NCBI RefSeq assembly: GCF_020251205.1
Contig: NZ_JAIWYX010000024.1
Location: 1-45,512 of the forward strand
Reading direction: 5' to 3'
From: Arthrobacter sp. M4
Lineage (GTDB): Bacteria > Actinomycetota > Actinomycetes > Actinomycetales > Micrococcaceae
DNA: 45,512 nucleotides
This document shows, one piece after another, positions 8,489 to 17,608 of this stretch (positions within the stretch are counted from its first letter, which is position 1; every line of letters starts with the position of its first letter). The translations under genes and the position numbers were made by a program. A model generated the notes under the pieces. It had not been told where the DNA came from, did no database searches, and worked only from the letters and a program-made list of their open reading frames with translations.

Positions 8489-10554
8489 GGGAACTCCGCC
8501 CCCAGCGTCGACAACACACCGTGCGCCTTCGTGCGGATCTCGTCGTATTCGGCCTGCACCTCGGAGTCTGAGGTGACCGCCCCGCCGACGCCAAGGGACA
8601 ACGACGGCGGCCGCTCGCCGTCGTCGTTCATCACTAAGGTGCGGATCACCACGGCGAGGTCCGTGGCGGCATTCAGCGAAAAGTAGCCAATGGCACCTGA
8701 ATAAACTCCACGCGGACCGCCCTCCAAACGATCGAGGATGTCCATGGTGCTGATCTTCGGAGCTCCAGTCATGGACCCCGCCGGGAACGCCGCCGCTACG
8801 GCCTCGGCCCGGGGGGCGCCCGGCTGGAGCTGCGCATCAATCGTGCTGACCATTTGGTGGACTGTGGCGTAACTTTCGATCGCACACAAGCGGCTCACGG
8901 TGACTGAACCGGGAACCGCGAAGTGACTGAGGTCGTTGCGGAGCAGGTCCACGATCATGATGTTCTCCGCGCGGTCCTTGAGCGAAGACTCCAGGTCGGC
9001 CCGCAGCTCCACATCGCGGAACGGGTCCCGATCACGGCGCCGGGTGCCCTTGATCGGCTCGGCGCGCATGCCGCCGCCGGACTCTATCCGAAGGAAACGC
9101 TCCGGTGAGGTGCTCGCGACGGTGAGGCCACCGAACTTCAGGTAACTGGCGAACGGAGCCGGGTTCCGCTTCCGCAACGCGAGGTAGGTTGCCCACGGGT
9201 CCAGCCCGGGATCGTCGGCAGTGAGTGTGGTGGTGAGGCACACCTCGTAGGTGTTCCCCTCGGAAATCTCCTGTTGTGCGGCGGCCACTTTTGCCTTGTA
9301 GCCCGGTTCAGTGTCGCGGGCGCTGAAATGCGGAACCGCACTTGGCGCTGGCTGCGCAGCTGCCTGAGAAGGAACGACGGCGGCCCGGACAGCCTCGCGG
9401 GCAGCCTCGAGCCAATCGCCAGTGTCCGGCGCATCGAGCGCCAGCAGCCAGGCGCAGCGCTCGGCGTGGTCAATGACCACCGCCCGTCCCGCGAAAAGAA
9501 GTGCGGCGTCCGGAGTGGGGGAGACCACGTCGCTGCCGCCCGTCTCGCGCTTGAGCTCGTACCCGAGGTAGCCGAGCCAACCCAGGAGGAAGGAAGACTC
9601 GTAGCCATCCGGCGCGCGGAGTGTCCGCAAGCCCCACACACGGTCCAGCCAGCGGAAGAATGGCCCGGAAAGCGTCACTGTAGCGCAGCCGACAGTCACT
9701 CGGGACATTCCCGAGGCATGCTGGACGGACTGGCCAAAGGCGCCGCCGTCGTCGGCCAGGATGCTGAACCGGCACCGCTCAGCGGCAACGGCAACGCTGG
9801 CGTTTTCGGTGCCGTGGCCGGCCTCCCTGCCATACCGGTGATACACGTCCGCGTTGGACGAGTCCAGCCACACGGCGTTGGTGGATTCTCCGTACAAGGA
9901 GTCGAAGAGGGTGGCCGCGTCGGGCAAGGCCTCGATACGTACGCTGTGCAGCCGCAGGCCGCGGCGCGCGGATACCTCGGGCGCCATCACTGGCGCCAGG
10001 GCAGGGAGGTAGGTCAGGGCCTGGAGGACATCGCTGGGTGCGGTACCGTCGGCGGCGTTGCTGACCACGACGTCGGCGTGCTGGCGCACTGGGTCCTGCG
10101 CCAGCCACTCGCGTTCCTGGTCCGCCCACGTCTGCCAGTACGGCTCATAAGTGCCGCCGTCCCGGTCCAGCGCGCGACGCCGCCGGTCGCCTTCCGACGA
10201 TTCAACCCAGATCACGGCGTCCACCAAAGGCCGGGCGGCCTGGGAAGCGGCCCCCACGCCTTCCACAATCACAATTTCCGCGGGCTGCGTGATCCGGGTG
10301 TCGCCGTCGTAATGGCGTGCCCAGTCCCAACTGACCCATTCGGCGCGCTCCCCATTGCGAAGGGGGCCGAGCACGGTGGCGACGTACCTGTCGATGCCCG
10401 CAAAAAGGCCATTCCAGCCGGGGTAGATGTCCTCCAAATGGAACAGGGAGACCTTGTGATGGGCGCGCAAACGGGTTGCGAGTTCGATGGCCAGGGTGGT
10501 TTTCCCTGCACCTGATCGTCCGTCGACGGCAATGATCACGGGTGCTGGGGTCAT
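8485..10554 (-). CDS. pabB: P-loop kinase-like domain fused to aminodeoxychorismate synthase component I
   Basis: A 689-aa two-part protein. Residues 1 to about 210 form a uridine-kinase-like P-loop domain with Walker A GRSGAGKT (about 11-18). The C-terminal part is a chorismate-binding enzyme, with SPERFLR, the catalytic PIKGTRRR motif, DRAENIMIVDLLRND and GSMTGAPK. The Lys in PIKGT marks aminodeoxychorismate synthase (PabB) rather than anthranilate synthase, which has PIAGT. The reaction gives ADC, the substrate of PabC. I place the start at 10554, where ATG overlaps the phosphatase stop (ATGA); the frame continues upstream inside that gene. No PabA glutaminase lies in the window. The role of the kinase part is unknown. 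Confidence 0.85.
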   Translation of the reverse strand: MTPAPVIIAVDGRSGAGKTTLAIELATRLRAHHKVSLFHLEDIYPGWNGLFAGIDRYVATVLGPLRNGERAEWVSWDWARHYDGDTRITQPAEIVIVEGVGAASQAARPLVDAVIWVESSEGDRRRRALDRDGGTYEPYWQTWADQEREWLAQDPVRQHADVVVSNAADGTAPSDVLQALTYLPALAPVMAPEVSARRGLRLHSVRIEALPDAATLFDSLYGESTNAVWLDSSNADVYHRYGREAGHGTENASVAVAAERCRFSILADDGGAFGQSVQHASGMSRVTVGCATVTLSGPFFRWLDRVWGLRTLRAPDGYESSFLLGWLGYLGYELKRETGGSDVVSPTPDAALLFAGRAVVIDHAERCAWLLALDAPDTGDWLEAAREAVRAAVVPSQAAAQPAPSAVPHFSARDTEPGYKAKVAAAQQEISEGNTYEVCLTTTLTADDPGLDPWATYLALRKRNPAPFASYLKFGGLTVASTSPERFLRIESGGGMRAEPIKGTRRRDRDPFRDVELRADLESSLKDRAENIMIVDLLRNDLSHFAVPGSVTVSRLCAIESYATVHQMVSTIDAQLQPGAPRAEAVAAAFPAGSMTGAPKISTMDILDRLEGGPRGVYSGAIGYFSLNAATDLAVVIRTLVMNDDGERPPSLSLGVGGAVTSDSEVQAEYDEIRTKAHGVLSTLGAEFP

Positions 10555-11096
10555 GGAATAGAGCGTACCTGCTGCTCTCCGAGCTGCCGCGAGGCCAACT
10601 CCGCCATTACGTGCTCCACGATTCCCGGAATTGCGGCGTGGATGAGCGACCAGGCGTTCTCGAAGTCGGCGTGTCCGCCGTACCAAGGGTCCTCAATACC
10701 TTGATCCAGTGCGTGTTTGCCCGTGGCATCAGGATCGAAACTGCGGAACATGCGCACCTTGGAACGTGACACGAGGTCCGGGGCGGCCTCCCGCAGCCAA
10801 CCGTAATGATCCACGTCCAGCGCGAGGATGAGGTCCCGTTCAGCGAACCATGAGTGCTTCCACTCGCGCGCCACGTGCGTTCCGGACTTGATCAGGTGAG
10901 AGGTGAGGATGCGGGCAGCCCGCGGGTCGATGGGCCGGCCCACCTCATAAGCTGTAGTGCCGGCAGAATCCACAATGACCTTGCTGTCGAGTCCCTCAGC
11001 CGACAACGCCTCCCGTAGCATGAACTCGGCCATGGGGGAGCGGCAAATGTTGCCGGTGCAGACCGTGATGATCCGGTAGGGGCTGACGGAACTCAT
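10551..11096 (-). CDS. Low-molecular-weight protein tyrosine phosphatase family
   Basis: A 181-aa protein with the LMW-PTP active-site loop CTGNICRS (C13 to S20, matching CX5R) near the N-terminus and the conserved general-acid region EDPWYGG near the C-terminus. The family hydrolyses phosphotyrosine; an arsenate-reductase-like role is less likely given the retained DPW. The ATG at 11096 places the P-loop at the usual position; a longer frame up to 11177 adds atypical sequence. It is translationally coupled to the kinase/PabB fusion gene through an ATGA overlap. Confidence 0.85.
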   Translation of the reverse strand: MSSVSPYRIITVCTGNICRSPMAEFMLREALSAEGLDSKVIVDSAGTTAYEVGRPIDPRAARILTSHLIKSGTHVAREWKHSWFAERDLILALDVDHYGWLREAAPDLVSRSKVRMFRSFDPDATGKHALDQGIEDPWYGGHADFENAWSLIHAAIPGIVEHVMAELASRQLGEQQVRSIP

Positions 11097-11186
11097 GCAG
11101 CAAGCATGGTTGATGCAACGCCGAATGGCTAGATGAGTCGTCACGGTGTGGGTAAAACTGTAACCACTTGGATACAAAGGCCGCCT

Positions 11187-12779
11187 TCACGTACACACAA
11201 GATCCCGGCGCCGATACCCCACAAGGCCCGCCGCCACCAGGGCCACTGCAATGGCGGCGGTGATCCACAATGGCGCAAAGTCCGGGTTTGGGGCCGTGAC
11301 CTGGGGAACCGCATGGAATGGGCTGGTGTTCAGCATCCAATCCGGTGCCTTCAGGATGGGACCAAACAGCGTCATCAACAACCAATAGACCAGCACCAGC
11401 CAGGCAATGGCCCGCAGATGTGGCGCGATGCCAACAGCCGCGATCGCCACGGCGGCTGCCAACCACAGGGATGGAATTTCGGCCAGCCCCTGCAGGATAA
11501 CGTCGATGGGTTTCGCCGCAGATCCGGTGGCGGTGGACGTCGCTGCCAGCGCGACGGAGCCTAGTGCCATGCCAATTCCCGGGACGGTGAGCGCCAGGAA
11601 GACCGTGGGCGCGATGTGGTCTAGCCGTGACAGCGCTCCGGACAACACCCATTCGGAACGCCTTTCGTCCTCCTCCGCGTAGAAGCGGAGCGCGAGTTGG
11701 ATGCCGCAGACCCCGCCAACGAATGCAAGCACAAGCAGAAGGACCTGGACAAACGCCAAAACCAGCTGTTCCTCCGAGGTGATACGGAAGGCCAGCATCT
11801 GCTTAACAAAGGGGTTGTCGGCGAACACCGAGGACATGGTGGTGGTCACCAGGCCGTAGATCGATCCGAGAAATGCGAAGGTGATTCCCCATGTCCAGAA
11901 AGGCCCCCGGTTCAGCCGGGCGGTGAGGCCCCAGATGCCAAGCCTGCTGTGTGCCGGACCGGCGCGGCCCGGAATAATGCCGAGGCCAAAGTCCCTCCTC
12001 GTGGAAAGCCAGCCGCCGATCGCCGCGGTCACCAGGCCGAAGCCGAGCAGCAGCGCCAGCGGCCAGTAGTCGTTGTGCGACGACGGCCGGATTTGTTCCG
12101 CCCAGCCCATCGGGCTGGTCCATAACAACCACTCACCGTCCTTGAGGGTGTCACCGAGTCCGCGGAAGAGGTAGCAAAGGCCCAGCACGACGGCGGCAAG
12201 CGTGTTCGCGGTTCGGCCCACCGAGCCGAGTTGGGCGGTTACGGCGGACACGCCGGCAAAAGCGAAGCCAAGGCCGCCCATCACCGATCCCAATGCGAAG
12301 GCCGAAGCCGCCGGGGCACCTGCCAGTGTCAATGATCCACCGACCACCAGCCCCACAGCGGCGGACGCCAGCCAGGCCAGTACGACGGCGGACGCGAGCC
12401 TTGCGTGCCGGCCCACCACGCCGGAGTCCAGCAACTCGGCTTGGCCCGAGTCCTCGGCGGTCCGAGTATGGCGGGTCACGGCGAATACCGCCATAAGGGC
12501 TGCGAAGAACATGCCGAACATCTGGACACGCCACGTGACAAAGCCGATGGCCGTGGTGAGGTTCGTGGCCGGTCCAAAAAGCAGCGAAAACGCGGGATTA
12601 GTGCCGAGGGACAGTTGAAGGACCACGGCTTCCCGCTGGGTGGGAAACACCGAAGGGTAGGCAGCGAATGATGCCATGGGGAAGATGCCGATGATGAGGA
12701 GCCACGGCAGCAGCTTCCAACGGTCGAGCCTTAGCGCGTGTCGCAGCAGTGCGCCGGTGCCGGTGAGCTGGCCGTTCAT
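11187..12779 (-). CDS. ABC-2 type exporter membrane protein
   Basis: A 530-aa integral membrane protein with about twelve predicted helices in two related halves. It resembles the large permeases of actinobacterial antibiotic or polyketide exporters. It starts with ATG at 12779, overlapping the stop of its ATPase gene by four bases (ATGA). The pair should form a DrrAB/TetAB-like efflux pump. The substrate is not evident. It ends about 90 bases upstream of the phosphatase gene, on the same strand. Confidence 0.8.
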   Translation of the reverse strand: MNGQLTGTGALLRHALRLDRWKLLPWLLIIGIFPMASFAAYPSVFPTQREAVVLQLSLGTNPAFSLLFGPATNLTTAIGFVTWRVQMFGMFFAALMAVFAVTRHTRTAEDSGQAELLDSGVVGRHARLASAVVLAWLASAAVGLVVGGSLTLAGAPAASAFALGSVMGGLGFAFAGVSAVTAQLGSVGRTANTLAAVVLGLCYLFRGLGDTLKDGEWLLWTSPMGWAEQIRPSSHNDYWPLALLLGFGLVTAAIGGWLSTRRDFGLGIIPGRAGPAHSRLGIWGLTARLNRGPFWTWGITFAFLGSIYGLVTTTMSSVFADNPFVKQMLAFRITSEEQLVLAFVQVLLLVLAFVGGVCGIQLALRFYAEEDERRSEWVLSGALSRLDHIAPTVFLALTVPGIGMALGSVALAATSTATGSAAKPIDVILQGLAEIPSLWLAAAVAIAAVGIAPHLRAIAWLVLVYWLLMTLFGPILKAPDWMLNTSPFHAVPQVTAPNPDFAPLWITAAIAVALVAAGLVGYRRRDLVCT

Positions 12780-13759
12780 TGCGCGCCCCGGTCCTGTGCG
12801 GCCCGTCGACGGCCGACAGCCAAACGGGCAGCGCCCGACGACGCCGGCCTGCCGCCGTCGTCCTCTTGCGGTTCGATGCGCTCGCCGTAATGCTGCAGAA
12901 AGAGGTCTTCGAGGCTTGGCGGGGTGACTGTGAGGGCAGTGACACCGTGCCGGGCAAGGGCGCTCATCGCTGCGGCGAGCCCCTCTGCGTCGATGCTGAA
13001 GTGGACTCGGCGACCCTGGACCAGAAGGTCGGCCACTCCAGGCAGTTCGGTGAGTTGCGCGTCGTCGTCGGCAAGCGTGGCGGCAACGTTGGTGCGGGCG
13101 TGGCCACGCATCTGTTCGAGGCTGCCGGTTTCCACCACCTTGCCCTTGCGGATGATGCTGATTCGGTCAGAGAGGGCTTCAACTTCGGCAAGGATGTGGC
13201 TGGAAAGCAGAACGCTCCGGCCCTGGGCACGCTCGTGCCGGATTTCTTCGCGGAATGTGGCTTCCATGAGCGGGTCCAGGCCAGCGGTGGGCTCGTCCAG
13301 TATCAGCAGTTCAGCGTTGGAGGAAAGCGCTGCCACAATGGCGACTTTTTGGCGATTGCCCTTCGAGTAGGTGTGGCCACGCTTGGTGGGATCAAGTTCG
13401 AACGTCTCCAACAGGCGGTCACGGCGCTTGGTGTCTTGGCCTCCGCGAAGCCGGCCGAGCAGGTCGATCGCTTCTCCGCCGGTGAGTCCGGGCCAGATAC
13501 TGACGTCGCCCGGAACGTATGCCACGCGGCGGTGCAGGGCCACAAGGTCGCGCCAGGGGTCGCCGCCCAGGAGTTTCACCGTGCCGGAGTTGGCCCGCAG
13601 GAGTCCCAGCAGGATGCGCAGGGTGGTCGACTTTCCCGCGCCGTTGGGACCGAGGAAGCCGTGGACCTCACCCTCCTGGACATCGAGGTCCAGGCCGTCC
13701 AGGGCCCGGAAGGAACCGAAGGTCTTGACCAATCCGGAGATGCTGACAGCAGCGGTCAT
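12776..13759 (-). CDS. ABC-2 exporter ATPase (DrrA-like)
   Basis: A 327-aa ATPase. Walker A GPNGAGKS is at residues 37-44, the signature region reads YSKGNRQKVAIVAAL, and Walker B is LLILDEPTAGLDP. The C-terminal extension of about 100 residues, with SLEDLFLQHYGE, is typical of DrrA/CcmA-type exporter ATPases. The ATG at 13759 has GGGAG upstream. The frame is open to 14038 but the extra N-terminal residues do not look like an ABC protein. It energises the downstream permease. Confidence 0.9.
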   Translation of the reverse strand: MTAAVSISGLVKTFGSFRALDGLDLDVQEGEVHGFLGPNGAGKSTTLRILLGLLRANSGTVKLLGGDPWRDLVALHRRVAYVPGDVSIWPGLTGGEAIDLLGRLRGGQDTKRRDRLLETFELDPTKRGHTYSKGNRQKVAIVAALSSNAELLILDEPTAGLDPLMEATFREEIRHERAQGRSVLLSSHILAEVEALSDRISIIRKGKVVETGSLEQMRGHARTNVAATLADDDAQLTELPGVADLLVQGRRVHFSIDAEGLAAAMSALARHGVTALTVTPPSLEDLFLQHYGERIEPQEDDGGRPASSGAARLAVGRRRAAQDRGAQ

Positions 13760-13796
13760 GCTGTGAGCGTACTCCCGGCAAAGCTGCCGTGGGAGG

Positions 13797-13824
13797 TTTC
13801 CCATCGACTCCTGGCGTTGGGAAA
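13797..13824. promoter_or_regulatory. Inverted repeat in a divergent promoter region
   Basis: TTTCCCA and TGGGAAA form perfect 7-base arms separated by 14 bases, between the ABC ATPase start (13759) and the divergent membrane protein start (13887). Position and size fit an operator for one or both genes. No regulator gene is adjacent, so the binding protein is unknown. Confidence 0.35.
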
Positions 13825-13886
13825 TCAGGGCGACGCTGGGATAATCGAAGACCCCAGAGAGTGTGCAGCCGTACCGGCAGGAAGCG

Positions 13887-14345
13887 ATGGTGCCGATGCT
13901 GGAAAGATTCCTCATCATTGTGGCAGTAGCCGTTGTTGGCGCGTCGCTGGCCATAGCGGGGCGGCTCAGGTTCGCCGGCGCGGAAGGTTCCGGGGCTCGG
14001 AGTTCCGGGGTCCGAAGTTCAGGGACCCGGCAGTTCATTGAGCAACTGCAGCTGACCGGAAACCTGGCGGCTTGTGTGCTGGAGGCCCTGCTGCCTTTCG
14101 CAACGGCGTTCCGCGGTGTGCCTGTGCTGTCCTTCTCGGCCGCCGTCCTTCAGTTCGTCGCTGTGGCCATCCACCGGACGCAGTTGCCGCCAGTCAGGGC
14201 CCTGCGGCACAAAGAGGACGAAGGGCGCAAGCAGGACGGCCAACACCACTTCCGACGCCTCGGCTGGCCGTACCACACGGTTTTTGCCGCCGGCACCTTG
14301 CTGTTGGTCGCCTATCTTTCGACGATCGTCGGGTACTTCTTCTGA
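13887..14345 (+). CDS. Small unknown multi-pass membrane protein
   Basis: About 152 aa, not recognised. It has three or four hydrophobic stretches (ERFLIIVAVAVVGASLAIAG, TGNLAACVLEALLPFATAF, VPVLSFSAAVLQFVAVAI and VFAAGTLLLVAYLSTIVGYFF) separated by a basic loop rich in Arg, Lys and Gln. The ATG at 13887 follows AGGAAG by three bases; a GTG at 13863 is possible. It is the only plausible gene in this stretch and ends five bases before the convergent LysE-type gene. Confidence 0.55.
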   Translation: MVPMLERFLIIVAVAVVGASLAIAGRLRFAGAEGSGARSSGVRSSGTRQFIEQLQLTGNLAACVLEALLPFATAFRGVPVLSFSAAVLQFVAVAIHRTQLPPVRALRHKEDEGRKQDGQHHFRRLGWPYHTVFAAGTLLLVAYLSTIVGYFF

Positions 14346-14350
14346 TCCTC

Positions 14351-14974
14351 CTAGTGGATAACTGCCAGCAGGACACCCACCAGCACAAACAGGCTGCCGA
14401 ACGCCCGGTTGAGGATCTTTTGCCCATGCTCGTTATGGGTGAAGCGCTGGAAGGAGCGTGCCGCCAAGGCGAAGAAGAACCACATCACCATGATGTCGAT
14501 GACCACCACCGTGGCGCCGAACACCAGGTACTGGCTGAGCAGCGGCTCGTCGGGGCGGATGAACTGCGGCGTGAAGGCCAGGAAGAACACGATGGCCTTG
14601 GGGTTGAGCAGGTTCACCCAGATGCCGCGTTGGTACATGGAAAGCGCGGGCTCGTTGCGGCGCGCGTCGATCTTTTCCTTGTCCAGGTCTGGGCGGTGCA
14701 GGAACTGTCGGATGCCCAGATACACCAAGTACGCGGCGCCAGCGTAGCGAATAGTGTTAAAAATCACGGGCGAACTGGCCACGAGCACGCCAACGCCCAA
14801 GGCCACGATGATGATTTGAACGATCAACGCCGTCTGCAGACCCATGATTCCCCATAGCGTCCGCCGAAACCCGTTGTTCAGGGACGTGCTCATGGTGAAA
14901 ATCGCCCCGGCACCGGGCGTAAAACTGATGAGTGCACCGGCCCCGATGAGGGCGAGCCATAGGGAAAACTGCAT
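14351..14974 (-). CDS. LysE/RhtB-family amino acid exporter
   Basis: A 207-aa protein with six hydrophobic segments and the family N-terminus (LISFTPGAGAIFTMSTSLNNGFR), matching LysE/RhtB efflux proteins that expel amino acids such as lysine, threonine, homoserine or leucine. The internal segment GIWVNLLNPKAIVFFLAFTPQF is a strong family signature. It lies 87 bases downstream of the ECF sigma gene on the same strand and could be cotranscribed with it. Confidence 0.88.
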   Translation of the reverse strand: MQFSLWLALIGAGALISFTPGAGAIFTMSTSLNNGFRRTLWGIMGLQTALIVQIIIVALGVGVLVASSPVIFNTIRYAGAAYLVYLGIRQFLHRPDLDKEKIDARRNEPALSMYQRGIWVNLLNPKAIVFFLAFTPQFIRPDEPLLSQYLVFGATVVVIDIMVMWFFFALAARSFQRFTHNEHGQKILNRAFGSLFVLVGVLLAVIH

Positions 14975-15061
14975 CAGACAAGCCTATGTGCTGAGGACTA
15001 CCAGAATGTGGCGAGCGGGCCATAGGATCGGAGACTCTCATCACAGGCCGCGAGTGCAGCG

Positions 15062-16327
15062 CTATGTGGACAACTTCCCCAGCCGCGACGCCCTAAATAG
15101 CAGGTACCGTTGCTCCGGCAGGCTCTTGGTTTTCCGGGCTGCCGCCAGGTAATGCCCCCTTGCGCGTATGAGATCGCCGGACTTTTCCAGCAGGTGCGCC
15201 TTGACGGCGTCGAGTCGGTGCGTCTCGGTGAGTCCCTCATCAAGCCCGTCCAGCAGGGCCAGCCCGGCCTCGGGGCCGTCCACCATCGCCACGGCCACCG
15301 CCTTGTTAAGCGAGACGACTGGGCTCGGCGCCACAGCCTCCAAAACGGTGTAGAGGGCGGCAATCTGCGGCCAGTCCGTTGCTTCAGCGGTTGCTGCCTC
15401 ATCATGGACGGCAGCGATCGCGGCCTGCAATTGGTATGGTCCCGGCCGTGCGTGGCCCAACGTTGCTGACAGCAGCTGGGTGCCCTCCAGGACATACGCG
15501 GTGTTCCAGAGCGAACGGTCCTGTTCGTCCAAGGGCACGAGTGTCCCGTCCGGGCGTTCCCGTGCCGGCTTGCGTGCGTCGGTGAGCAGCATAAGCGCTA
15601 GCAGAGCCGAAGACTCTGGCTCCTCGGGCACCAGGCGATGTAGCAGGCGGGCGAGACGGATCGCCTCCGTGGTCAGGTCCGCCCGCTGCAGCGACGGGCC
15701 AGAGCTTGCGGCATAGCCCTCGTTGAAGATCAAGTAGAGAACGTGGAGAACGACGGCGAGGCGCGCCTCCCGCTCGTCCGGTCCGGGAGTTTCAAATCGG
15801 CCGCCAGCGCGGCGGATCGCGTGCTTGGCCCGGCTGATGCGCTGTCCCATCGTGGCTTCGGGGACCAGGAAAGCACTGGCGATTTCCGCCGTCGTGAGTC
15901 CGCCAACAGCCCGGAGCGTCAGCGCCAGCTGCGACGGCGCAGACAGAGCCGGATGGCAACACAGGAACAGCAGCTTGAGAGTGTCGTCGTTCCCCACACC
16001 GCTCTCGTCGGCGAGGTCTTCCGCGCGGCCGATGCCGCCGTCGTCGCCTTCCGCTGAATCAAGCGCCGCGGCCCGAAGTTCCCGCGCGTGGCGGGCGGAC
16101 TCGCTGCGCCACTGGTCTACCAGCCGGCGGGATGCGACGGCGGCCAGCCACGCCTTGGGATTATCCGGCAGGCCGGACGGCCACTGCCTGCTGGCCTCGA
16201 GCAATGCCTCCTGGACTGCGTCCTCGCAGTCGTCGAACTGACCGTAGCGCCGCACCAGCATGCCGAGGACCCGCGGCGCGAGATTGCGCAGCAGGTCCTC
16301 GACGACGGCATGGTCCGGCGCTGCCAA
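15062..16327 (-). CDS. ECF sigma factor with long C-terminal extension (ECF42-like)
   Basis: A 421-aa sigma factor. Region 2 is near the N-terminus (VLGMLVRRYGQFDDCEDAVQEALLEASRQWP) and region 4 around TTAEIASAFLVPEATMGQRISRAK. A DUF6596/TPR-like extension of about 230 residues follows, as in the ECF42-type group. These sigma factors usually lack an anti-sigma factor and sit beside a YCII/DGPF gene, as here. The start is TTG at 16327, six bases from the YCII stop, with GGAGGT just upstream and overlapping that stop. It would direct RNA polymerase to a small regulon, probably including its own operon. Confidence 0.88.
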   Translation of the reverse strand: MAAPDHAVVEDLLRNLAPRVLGMLVRRYGQFDDCEDAVQEALLEASRQWPSGLPDNPKAWLAAVASRRLVDQWRSESARHARELRAAALDSAEGDDGGIGRAEDLADESGVGNDDTLKLLFLCCHPALSAPSQLALTLRAVGGLTTAEIASAFLVPEATMGQRISRAKHAIRRAGGRFETPGPDEREARLAVVLHVLYLIFNEGYAASSGPSLQRADLTTEAIRLARLLHRLVPEEPESSALLALMLLTDARKPARERPDGTLVPLDEQDRSLWNTAYVLEGTQLLSATLGHARPGPYQLQAAIAAVHDEAATAEATDWPQIAALYTVLEAVAPSPVVSLNKAVAVAMVDGPEAGLALLDGLDEGLTETHRLDAVKAHLLEKSGDLIRARGHYLAAARKTKSLPEQRYLLFRASRLGKLST

Positions 16328-16330
16328 ACG

Positions 16331-16690
16331 CTAGACCTCCGGCGGGGCGTCCTGGACGGGACGGAGTTCCACGACGCGAGAGTACTTGACGATGCTTGAG
16401 CAGATCTCGACGGCGCGCTCCTCGCTGGCCACGTCCACCACCCAATAACCGATCAGGGATTCCTTGGACTCGGCAAACGGGCCGTCCGTGGTGATCACGC
16501 CGTTGTCTGTTTGTTTCACCAACTTGGACGTGCTGGGATCTGCAAGCCCGGCATTGAACACCATTTCACCGGAGTCGCGCAGGTCCTTATCGATTTGGAT
16601 CATGAAACCGATCATTTCCTTAACCCATTCCGGATCCGCAGTGGCCATCATTTCCTCGGCCGATCCGAACATCATGATCATGTATTTCAT
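16331..16690 (-). CDS. YCII/DGPF-domain protein
   Basis: A 119-aa protein of the YCII family with the DGPFAESKE motif in the middle and the typical start KYMIMMFG. The ATG at 16690 is chosen because AAGGAG lies upstream; the open frame extends to 16732. Its biochemical role is unknown; family members occur as partners or targets of ECF42-type sigma factors. It forms a two-gene unit with the sigma gene, which begins three bases after its stop codon. Confidence 0.88.
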   Translation of the reverse strand: MKYMIMMFGSAEEMMATADPEWVKEMIGFMIQIDKDLRDSGEMVFNAGLADPSTSKLVKQTDNGVITTDGPFAESKESLIGYWVVDVASEERAVEICSSIVKYSRVVELRPVQDAPPEV

Positions 16691-16770
16691 CTCGAACTCC
16701 TTGGGAAGGGGCTCCCTTGTGGGTGCCTTCACTATTGGGTCGGAGCTGTTGTCCGGATTTCTACATGCCT

Positions 16771-16786
16771 TCCGGAAATTTCCGGA
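16771..16786. promoter_or_regulatory. 16-bp perfect palindrome upstream of YCII-sigma operon
   Basis: TCCGGAAATTTCCGGA is a perfect palindrome between the methyltransferase stop (16793) and the YCII start (16690). It is about 80 bases upstream of the YCII start codon, so it could be an operator for the YCII-sigma operon. A short stem-loop at the end of the methyltransferase transcript is the alternative. Confidence 0.4.
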
Positions 16787-16792
16787 GAAAAT

Positions 16793-17608
16793 TTATGCCC
16801 GGGCGATCACCTCGCCGTTCGGGATGAGGAACCAGCCGTCGTCGGTGGATCCCCAACGATGCCATCCTGCGGAGATCCGCTCAAGTTCTTCCTGGGTCGC
16901 CAAGCCGTAGTCCAAGGCCTGTTCCGCGAAGGCGGAATGCAGGACGCGGTCACCCCACACGCGGGCTTGCCAGCGGCGCTGCTGACCTGTGGCGTACAGC
17001 CAGTTGCTGCTGGAAGGCGCGACGTCGGTAAAACCCGCCTGTTGTGCCCAGGACACCAGCCGCCGGCCAGCGTCAGGCTCGGCGCCGTTCTTCCGGGCGA
17101 TGCGCTGGTACAGGTCCATCCATTCGTCGAGTTCCGGGACTTCCGGGTACCAGCTCATGCCGTGGAAGTCGGCGTCGCGGACGGCCACGATGGCGCCGGG
17201 CTTGGCCACCCGGCGCATTTCCCGCAGTGCGGCTACCGGGTCCGTCAAGTGCTGCAGGACCTGGTGGGCGTGGACCAAGTCGAACGTTTCGTCCGCGAAC
17301 TCGAGGTCGTAGATGTTGCCCGTTTGGAAATCCACGTTTTTCACGCCGCGTTCCTTGGCGAGGTCCGATGCCTGGGCCACAATGTCCGCCGAACGGTCCA
17401 GCCCGATGACCTCGGCCGGAGCAACGAGGTTGGCGAAGTCGCAGGTGATGCTGCCCGGACCGCAGCCCACGTCAAGCACTGACGTCCCCGCCGTGAGGTG
17501 CGGGATCACAAATGCCGCTGAATTCTCCGCAGTCCGGGAAGCATGGGCTCGCACAACGGACTCGTGGTGGCCGTGGGTGTAAACGTCATCGGGCTTCTGC
17601 GCATTCAT
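16793..17608 (-). CDS. SAM-dependent methyltransferase (UbiE-like)
   Basis: A 271-aa class I methyltransferase. Motif I VLDVGCGPGSITCDFA lies around residues 46-60, the acidic loop GLDRSAD follows, and VHAHQVLQHLTDPVAALREMRRVAKPGA is the typical UbiE/Methyltransf_11 core. The C-terminal 90 residues with repeated Trp carry no clear identity. It starts at ATG 17608. Substrate unknown; no quinone genes adjoin, so the menaquinone methyltransferase role should not be assumed. Confidence 0.85.
   Translation of the reverse strand: MNAQKPDDVYTHGHHESVVRAHASRTAENSAAFVIPHLTAGTSVLDVGCGPGSITCDFANLVAPAEVIGLDRSADIVAQASDLAKERGVKNVDFQTGNIYDLEFADETFDLVHAHQVLQHLTDPVAALREMRRVAKPGAIVAVRDADFHGMSWYPEVPELDEWMDLYQRIARKNGAEPDAGRRLVSWAQQAGFTDVAPSSSNWLYATGQQRRWQARVWGDRVLHSAFAEQALDYGLATQEELERISAGWHRWGSTDDGWFLIPNGEVIARA

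Noticed and set aside
9274..10515. 413-codon plus-strand frame opposite the kinase/PabB fusion
   Set aside because: The PabB and P-loop motifs are on the minus strand, and the antisense frame has no family features.
12779..14041. 420-codon plus-strand frame opposite the ABC ATPase
   Set aside because: The minus strand holds clear ABC motifs; this is a GC-rich antisense frame with no recognisable protein.
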